Positions 51,020 through 55,181 of a stretch of 55,181 nucleotides of DNA are shown here, one piece after another. Source of the DNA: Lactiplantibacillus herbarum (GTDB taxonomy: Bacteria > Bacillota > Bacilli > Lactobacillales > Lactobacillaceae); the NCBI RefSeq assembly GCF_001039045.1, contig NZ_LFEE01000003.1, positions 1 to 55,181 on the forward strand, in the 5' to 3' direction. Each line of letters opens with the position of its first letter. Position 1 is the stretch's first letter. Both the position numbers and the translations under genes were made by a program. Below the pieces are notes generated by a model. It had not been told where the DNA came from and searched no databases. It saw nothing but the letters and a program-made list of their open reading frames with translations.

Positions 51020-51056
51020 AATAAGTAAGTTATGCGATAATAAAGTATAACCAACT

Positions 51057-51094
51057 GGTGCCACCCAAACGTTGTGTTGGGTGGCACCTTTTTT
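51057..51094 (+). terminator. MmpL gene terminator
   Basis: Perfect 12-bp stem GGTGCCACCCAA (51057-51068) with TTGGGTGGCACC (51077-51088), T-run. Confidence 0.92.
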
Positions 51095-51111
51095 ATGAAG
51101 GAGATGGTTGA

Positions 51112-51675
51112 ATGGAACGATGTTCTTGGGCGAATTCAACACCCGCAATGCAGGCGTATCACGATAATGAGTGGGGACGGCCGCAACATGACCAACAAAG
51201 ATTGTTTGAATTACTCTGCTTGGAAACGTATCAGGCAGGGCTGAGTTGGCAAACGGTGTTAAATAAACGGGCTGCCTTTAATGAAGATTTCTACGATTAT
51301 GATATTGAAAAGGTAGCGGCCATGACGGATGAAGATGTTGAACGACTCTTAACGGATGCCCGGATTATTCGTCACCGGCAAAAGCTCAACGCAACGATCA
51401 ACAATGCGCGGGTGATTCGTGACTGGCCAGCTGGACCGAGCTTTGAAGAGTGGCTGTGGAGTTTTGTTGATAATCAGCCAATTCGGCAAGCGTGGACTTC
51501 AGCTACGGAGTTACCTGCAACTAATGACTTAGCCAAACAGATTTCAAAAGCGTTAAAGAAGTTGGGCTTTAAGTTTGTGGGGCCGACAACGGTCTATTCT
51601 TACTTGCAAGCGGCTGGTCTCATCAATGATCACTTAGTTAGTTGTGATTGGGCACCAGAAAAAGTAAATGCATAG
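51112..51675 (+). CDS. tag: DNA-3-methyladenine glycosylase I
   Basis: A 187-residue base-excision repair enzyme that removes 3-methyladenine. It starts MERCSWANSTPAMQAYHDNEWG with Cys4 and His17, which with the C-terminal HLVSCDWAP His and Cys form the zinc site; ETYQAGLSWQTVLNKRAAF is the catalytic-region motif. ATG 51112 follows GAAGGAGA. It starts 18 bp after the MmpL terminator. Confidence 0.95.
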   Translation: MERCSWANSTPAMQAYHDNEWGRPQHDQQRLFELLCLETYQAGLSWQTVLNKRAAFNEDFYDYDIEKVAAMTDEDVERLLTDARIIRHRQKLNATINNARVIRDWPAGPSFEEWLWSFVDNQPIRQAWTSATELPATNDLAKQISKALKKLGFKFVGPTTVYSYLQAAGLINDHLVSCDWAPEKVNA

Positions 51676-51689
51676 ATACGATAACGCTG

Positions 51690-51723
51690 AAAGACCGTGA
51701 TGAAGATCATGGCCTTTTTTTTG
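51690..51723 (+). terminator. tag terminator
   Basis: AAAGACCGTGAT pairs imperfectly with ATCATGGCCTTT, followed by eight T. Confidence 0.7.
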
Positions 51724-51913
51724 TAGCCTCATATTACTTAAAATTCTGAATGACCCATCCCTTTAGAGTGTTCGATAGCGTTGATATAAAATATTCGGTT
51801 TCCGTCCGATAAAATGACTGATAGAATTCACAATTAAATCGGATTTACCGTGTAATTTGAGTAACAGTAAACGCAATCGTCATACTAATAATTTACCTGA
51901 AGGAGGGTTAAGC

Positions 51914-53404
51914 GTGAATTTTTTCAAACGCGCATGGCTTAATTTAACGGCTAAAAAAGGCCGTTCAGTTCTACTGGTGCTAGTTACATCTGCAATTATG
52001 TTGTTTGTACTAGCTGGGTTGTTGATCCGCAACGCTGCGGATACGGCAACGACCAATGCCAAGAATAGTGTCGGGGCAACCGTCACTCTGTCTGCTAACC
52101 GGGAGGCGGCTTTTAAGAAGATGCGGAGTTCAACTTCGACTAGTAAGAGTAGTAAGCCGAAGTTAACCACATCACCCGTTAAGTTAAGTGATGCTACGAA
52201 GATCGCTAAGTTGAGTAATGTTGCCAGTTATAACGCAACGGTTTCAACATCTGCTAATGCGACTGGATTTAGTGCAATTTCAACGTCTAGCAGTACTGAT
52301 ACCGGTATGAAGGGTATGGGTGGTTCTACTAGCAGTGGTAGTGGTGATATTGCCATTACTGGTGTTACGACTACCAGCAGTGTCTCTACCTTTGAAAGTA
52401 GCTCAAGTAAGATCACTAAGGGTCGCGGCATCACTGCTAGCGATGAAGGCACTAATAATGTTGTGATCGAAAGTGAGTTAGCCAAAGAAGACAGTTTAAG
52501 CGTGGGTGACACGATTAAACTGAAGGGGACTACTGGTGATAAGAAGACTTACACAATGAAGATCGTCGGTGTCTACAAGGCCTCTTCAAGTGCAAGTACG
52601 CAACAGGGTCCTGGTAGTACGGACGTTTCAAATAGCGTCTATACTTCTTATACCTTTGCCAATACCGTTAAGGGTTCAAAATACAAGAACACGGCTGATT
52701 CTGTGACCTTTGAAATCTCTGATCCAGCCAAGGTAAGTGCCGTTAAAACATCTGGTAACAAGTTGATCAGTACGTCTAAGTACTCATTGACCACGGATGA
52801 CAGTAGTTACCAAACAGTTAAGAGTTCAATGGACAACGTTAAGTCGTTTGCCGATAAGATTGTGTGGTTAGTGGCCATCGCTGGGACGATTATCCTTGCC
52901 TTGATTGTCATCTTAATGATTCGTGAACGTCGTTATGAAATTGGTGTTCTATTATCATTAGGTGAGAGTCGTTGGAAGATCGTTGCACAGTTCTTCATGG
53001 AAATGGTCATGGTCTTGATCGTTTCAGTTGTCTTAGCTGGTTTCGGTGGTAAATTCGTTGGTAACAAGTTGGGTGATCAGCTAGTTTCTCAACAAACGAC
53101 TACGGCAACAACCAGCACAACGTCAACTAGTCAGGGTCAACCTGGTGGTACTGGTGGCGGTGGTGCGCCTAGTGGTAATACTGGTGGTAGCAAACCAAGT
53201 GGCAATATGCCAAGTGGTCGCGGCCAAGGCCAAATAGGTAGCACTAGCACTAATGCAACGGCCAAGACGGATCTAGATATCAACGTTACGGTAATGGATC
53301 TAGTTGAGTTAGGCGGCTTCGGGCTGGCAATCATGTTCTTGTCGATCATGCTAGCGTCAGGTGGTATTCTACGACTACAGCCGAAGAAAGTCTTAATTGA
53401 TTAG
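51914..53404 (+). CDS. ABC transporter permease, FtsX/MacB type, with Gly-rich loop
   Basis: A 496-residue permease. First span about 20-45, a large extracellular MacB-PCD-like domain (about 50-310) rich in Ser/Thr, then three C-terminal spans (about 320-345, 365-390, 465-485), the FtsX topology. Between the last spans is a Gly/Pro/Ser-rich stretch (GQPGGTGGGGAPSGNTGG...) at about 53145-53250. The GTG at 51914, 8 nt after GAAGGAGG, is preferred; an in-frame ATG at 51857 has no ribosome site. It is followed by its ATPase. Likely a peptide or antimicrobial exporter or resistance module; substrate unknown. Confidence 0.88.
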   Translation: MNFFKRAWLNLTAKKGRSVLLVLVTSAIMLFVLAGLLIRNAADTATTNAKNSVGATVTLSANREAAFKKMRSSTSTSKSSKPKLTTSPVKLSDATKIAKLSNVASYNATVSTSANATGFSAISTSSSTDTGMKGMGGSTSSGSGDIAITGVTTTSSVSTFESSSSKITKGRGITASDEGTNNVVIESELAKEDSLSVGDTIKLKGTTGDKKTYTMKIVGVYKASSSASTQQGPGSTDVSNSVYTSYTFANTVKGSKYKNTADSVTFEISDPAKVSAVKTSGNKLISTSKYSLTTDDSSYQTVKSSMDNVKSFADKIVWLVAIAGTIILALIVILMIRERRYEIGVLLSLGESRWKIVAQFFMEMVMVLIVSVVLAGFGGKFVGNKLGDQLVSQQTTTATTSTTSTSQGQPGGTGGGGAPSGNTGGSKPSGNMPSGRGQGQIGSTSTNATAKTDLDINVTVMDLVELGGFGLAIMFLSIMLASGGILRLQPKKVLID

Positions 53405-53415
53405 GAGGACCCGGA

Positions 53416-54075
53416 ATGTTAAAAGTAAATGACCTTGGCTACTGGTATGACCGCCAAGAAAATAGTTTGTTTGAACACGTGAACCTTGAGTTCAAGTCGG
53501 GTAATTCCTACGCAATTGTGGGACAGAGTGGTTCTGGTAAGACGACCTTTCTCTCATTACTCGCAGGCTTAGATAAGCCCCGTGCCGGACAAATCGAAAT
53601 GAACGGCGAACCGATTAATAAAATTGGTTTAACGAATTATCGAAAATCAAAAGTTGCGATTGTCTTTCAGTCGTATAATCTGTTGACGTATATGTCACCG
53701 TTGGATAATTTAATGACAGCGATGGCGATTACGAAATCTGAACACCGTGGTGATAAAGAATTCGCCATTAAGATGTTAAGACAGCTTGGATTAACCGATG
53801 ATCAGATGAAGAAAAATGTCCAACGTTTATCTGGTGGACAACAACAACGGGTTGCGATTGCACGGACAATGGTCTGTGATGCCAAACTAGTTGTTGCAGA
53901 TGAACCGACTGGGAACTTGGATGAAGAAAATACCAAGTATGTGATTGAACAGTTCCAAAAGATCGCCCATGAACAGAAAAAGTGTGTCATCATTGTTACC
54001 CATGAACCAGATGTTGCGGCTGCGTGCGATCATTCGTACCGGTTAGAAAAACATCAATTTGTGGAAGAAACGTAA
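53416..54075 (+). CDS. ABC transporter ATP-binding protein (MacB/LolD type)
   Basis: A 219-residue ATPase with Walker A GQSGSGKTT (about 38-46), Q-loop FQSYNLLTYMSPLDN, signature LSGGQQQR and Walker B LVVADEPTGNLD, then a switch His in VTHEPDV. It starts 11 bp after the permease with an AGGAGG site, so the two form one operon and one transporter. The LolD/MacB class drives FtsX-type permeases. Confidence 0.95.
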   Translation: MLKVNDLGYWYDRQENSLFEHVNLEFKSGNSYAIVGQSGSGKTTFLSLLAGLDKPRAGQIEMNGEPINKIGLTNYRKSKVAIVFQSYNLLTYMSPLDNLMTAMAITKSEHRGDKEFAIKMLRQLGLTDDQMKKNVQRLSGGQQQRVAIARTMVCDAKLVVADEPTGNLDEENTKYVIEQFQKIAHEQKKCVIIVTHEPDVAAACDHSYRLEKHQFVEET

Positions 54076-54137
54076 GCCAAGGTTATTGAGTCAAGCTCGT
54101 AACATTGATTTACAGTTGAAATGAATGATAACTATTA

Positions 54138-54186
54138 AAATACGGCATCTCAGAAATTTAATTCTTTCTGAGATGCCGTATTTTTT
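54138..54186. terminator. bidirectional terminator after ABC operon
   Basis: Perfect 19-bp stem (54138-54156 with 54165-54183; core TACGGCATCTCAGAAA), 8-nt loop, A/T runs outside. Shared with the convergent CPBP gene. Confidence 0.93.
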
Positions 54187-54200
54187 GAGTATGTTCATTA

Positions 54201-54920
54201 TCACTTAGCTATGGTTTTATGAGATTGGTTTAGTATCCAGATTAAAATCAGTACGACAATAATTTCTAAAACTTGAAAGCTGGCGGTGGAGGTAATCAGT
54301 GGGAGCTTAATTGGTGGTTGTAATAGACTAAAAAAGTCATTAGCCGCATGAATACCAATGGGCCACCAGAGTGATTGCGTCCGAACGGCCAGCCCGCAGA
54401 GCAATAGGCCTAAGACAAAAGTAAATATCAATTGTAATATTGTCAGGTTTACGCTCTGGTGACTGAGGTTGATCAAATGAGTCAGACTGAATAACAAACT
54501 GCTAATGATAGCTGCCGCTACTAGTCCAACCGAAGTACGGAGAGATTGAAAAATAATACCACGGAAAAAAGTTTCTTCAAAAAAGCTGATGAAACCAGCC
54601 ATTAGCAATGCTGATACGATGGTTGTAAAGTGTGTGGCAGTAATTAAACCGTAGCAGCTAATCAGAATAGCGATGACTAAAGTGGGGCCTGCACTGGTTA
54701 ATTGCTGATCCCAAGGTTGTGCTGATCGGTAGTGAACTGGCTGGTGCAGCCAGCGATCATTAAGAATCAGGACAAATATGGTTAACAATGATTCTTGGAA
54801 GCCGATTGTCACTAAGGAGGGCAATTGACTAAAGGGTGCAGTTTTAAATAATAGTCCGATGATAATCAGTGCACTGAGTACGGTTAGCCATAGTATCCCG
54901 ATTAGTCGAAGTTGGCGCAT
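54201..54920 (-). CDS. CPBP-family intramembrane glutamic protease
   Basis: A 239-residue membrane protein with about six to seven spans. It carries the CPBP/Abi motifs EETFFRGIIFQ, FSLTHLINL and HAANDFF, whose Glu, Arg and His residues form the intramembrane protease site. In lactobacilli such genes often accompany bacteriocin immunity, but no bacteriocin gene is visible here. ATG 54920 follows AAGGAAGTG. Confidence 0.9.
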   Translation of the reverse strand: MRQLRLIGILWLTVLSALIIIGLLFKTAPFSQLPSLVTIGFQESLLTIFVLILNDRWLHQPVHYRSAQPWDQQLTSAGPTLVIAILISCYGLITATHFTTIVSALLMAGFISFFEETFFRGIIFQSLRTSVGLVAAAIISSLLFSLTHLINLSHQSVNLTILQLIFTFVLGLLLCGLAVRTQSLWWPIGIHAANDFFSLLQPPIKLPLITSTASFQVLEIIVVLILIWILNQSHKTIAK

Positions 54921-55015
54921 AGTTTCACTTCCTTTATAGCACTAAGCATACGCTTATTTTGCAACCGGAGTATGAAAAAAATGATTAATTAAAGTGAGTT
55001 TTGATGGATGCTGAC

Positions 55016-55054
55016 AAAAAAACGGATGACTACTCAATTGTAGTCATCCGTTTT
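55016..55054 (-). terminator. terminator of the edge gene
   Basis: Perfect 15-bp stem AAAACGGATGACTAC (55019-55033) with GTAGTCATCCGTTTT (55040-55054), U-run on the minus strand. Confidence 0.9.
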
Positions 55055-55082
55055 GTAATTAAATTTAATAGTTTAGTTAACT

Positions 55083-55181
55083 CTAGTATGAACCGTTAGC
55101 AACCCAGTAACTCTTAGCAGCTGCCCATGAACCGTAACGTGAAGTAACGTATTGATCAGCAACACGGTCTTGGTTAGCAGA
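55083..55181 (-). CDS. 3' end of secreted transglycosylase-like protein (partial)
   Basis: Only the last 32 codons lie in the window, ending in a TAG at 55085-55083 and cut by the right edge. They read ANQDRVADQYVTSRYGSWAAAKSYWVANGSY, the C-terminal signature of lactobacillal transglycosylase/aggregation-promoting-factor-like secreted proteins that act on peptidoglycan. The N-terminal signal and LysM regions would be outside. A terminator follows directly. Confidence 0.75.
   Translation of the reverse strand, partial: SANQDRVADQYVTSRYGSWAAAKSYWVANGSY

Noticed and set aside
53416-54920. ABC pair plus CPBP protein as a bacteriocin immunity cluster
   Set aside because: No double-glycine leader peptide or precursor gene is visible and the CPBP gene is convergent behind a strong terminator.

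Overview
The window looks like chromosome from a low-to-medium GC Firmicute of the Lactobacillaceae, most likely the Lactiplantibacillus plantarum group. This rests on gene content and recalled gene order (nagB, pepD and the mannitol operon; trehalose genes beside two ABC-type PTS permeases; a gallate-decarboxylase lpdB-lpdD pair without lpdC), on AGGAGG-type ribosome sites, on CcpA cre boxes and on a KxYKxGKxW secretion signal. No database search was possible, so the species call is inference.

Layout. 1-9.3 kb: a GreA paralogue, a probable 71-nt small RNA, nagB behind two NagR-like operators, dipeptidase pepD, and the mannitol operon mtlA-mtlR-mtlF-mtlD with an activator-like dyad, a perfect cre and a clear promoter. 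9.4-17.6 kb: single housekeeping or orphan genes (MerR-like coiled-coil protein, thioredoxin, signal peptidase, ndk, a DUF2252 protein, an FMN reductase with palindromic operators, map) ending in a PnuC-family transporter behind two NrdR boxes. 17.9-24.5 kb: trehalose operon treR-treA plus two paralogous IIA-IIB-IIC permeases. 25.5-26.5 kb: lpdB-lpdD. 26.8-33.3 kb: a small membrane protein, Rrf2 and TetR regulators, mntH, three orphan genes including an N-terminal fragment of an acyl-CoA-ligase-like enzyme, and a divergent GyrI-like/WYL pair sharing an operator.

33.35-33.65 kb carries an untranslated antitoxin-like RNA convergent with a 32-codon membrane peptide, laid out like the Fst/par type I toxin-antitoxin family; the toxin gene is too short for ordinary gene calling. 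33.7-38.7 kb: a two-component system, a small unknown gene, an RpiR regulator and a lone cellobiose-type EIIC. 38.9-41.2 kb: a secreted GH25 lysozyme with four SH3b repeats, interrupted by a frameshift. 41.4-46.2 kb: two orphan genes, an LCP cell-wall ligase, a GlcD-type FAD oxidase, and a small alarmone synthetase. 46.4-55.2 kb: TetR plus a giant MmpL exporter, 3-methyladenine glycosylase, an FtsX/ATPase ABC pair, a CPBP protease, and the 3' end of a secreted transglycosylase-like gene at the edge.

Functionally the window is dominated by sugar uptake (mannitol, trehalose, cellobiose-type, amino sugars) under CcpA and local regulators, and by cell-envelope genes. No IS element, prophage, CRISPR, rRNA or tRNA was seen. 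The items most worth follow-up are the type I toxin-antitoxin locus, the small RNA beside greA, and the NrdR-box-controlled transporter.
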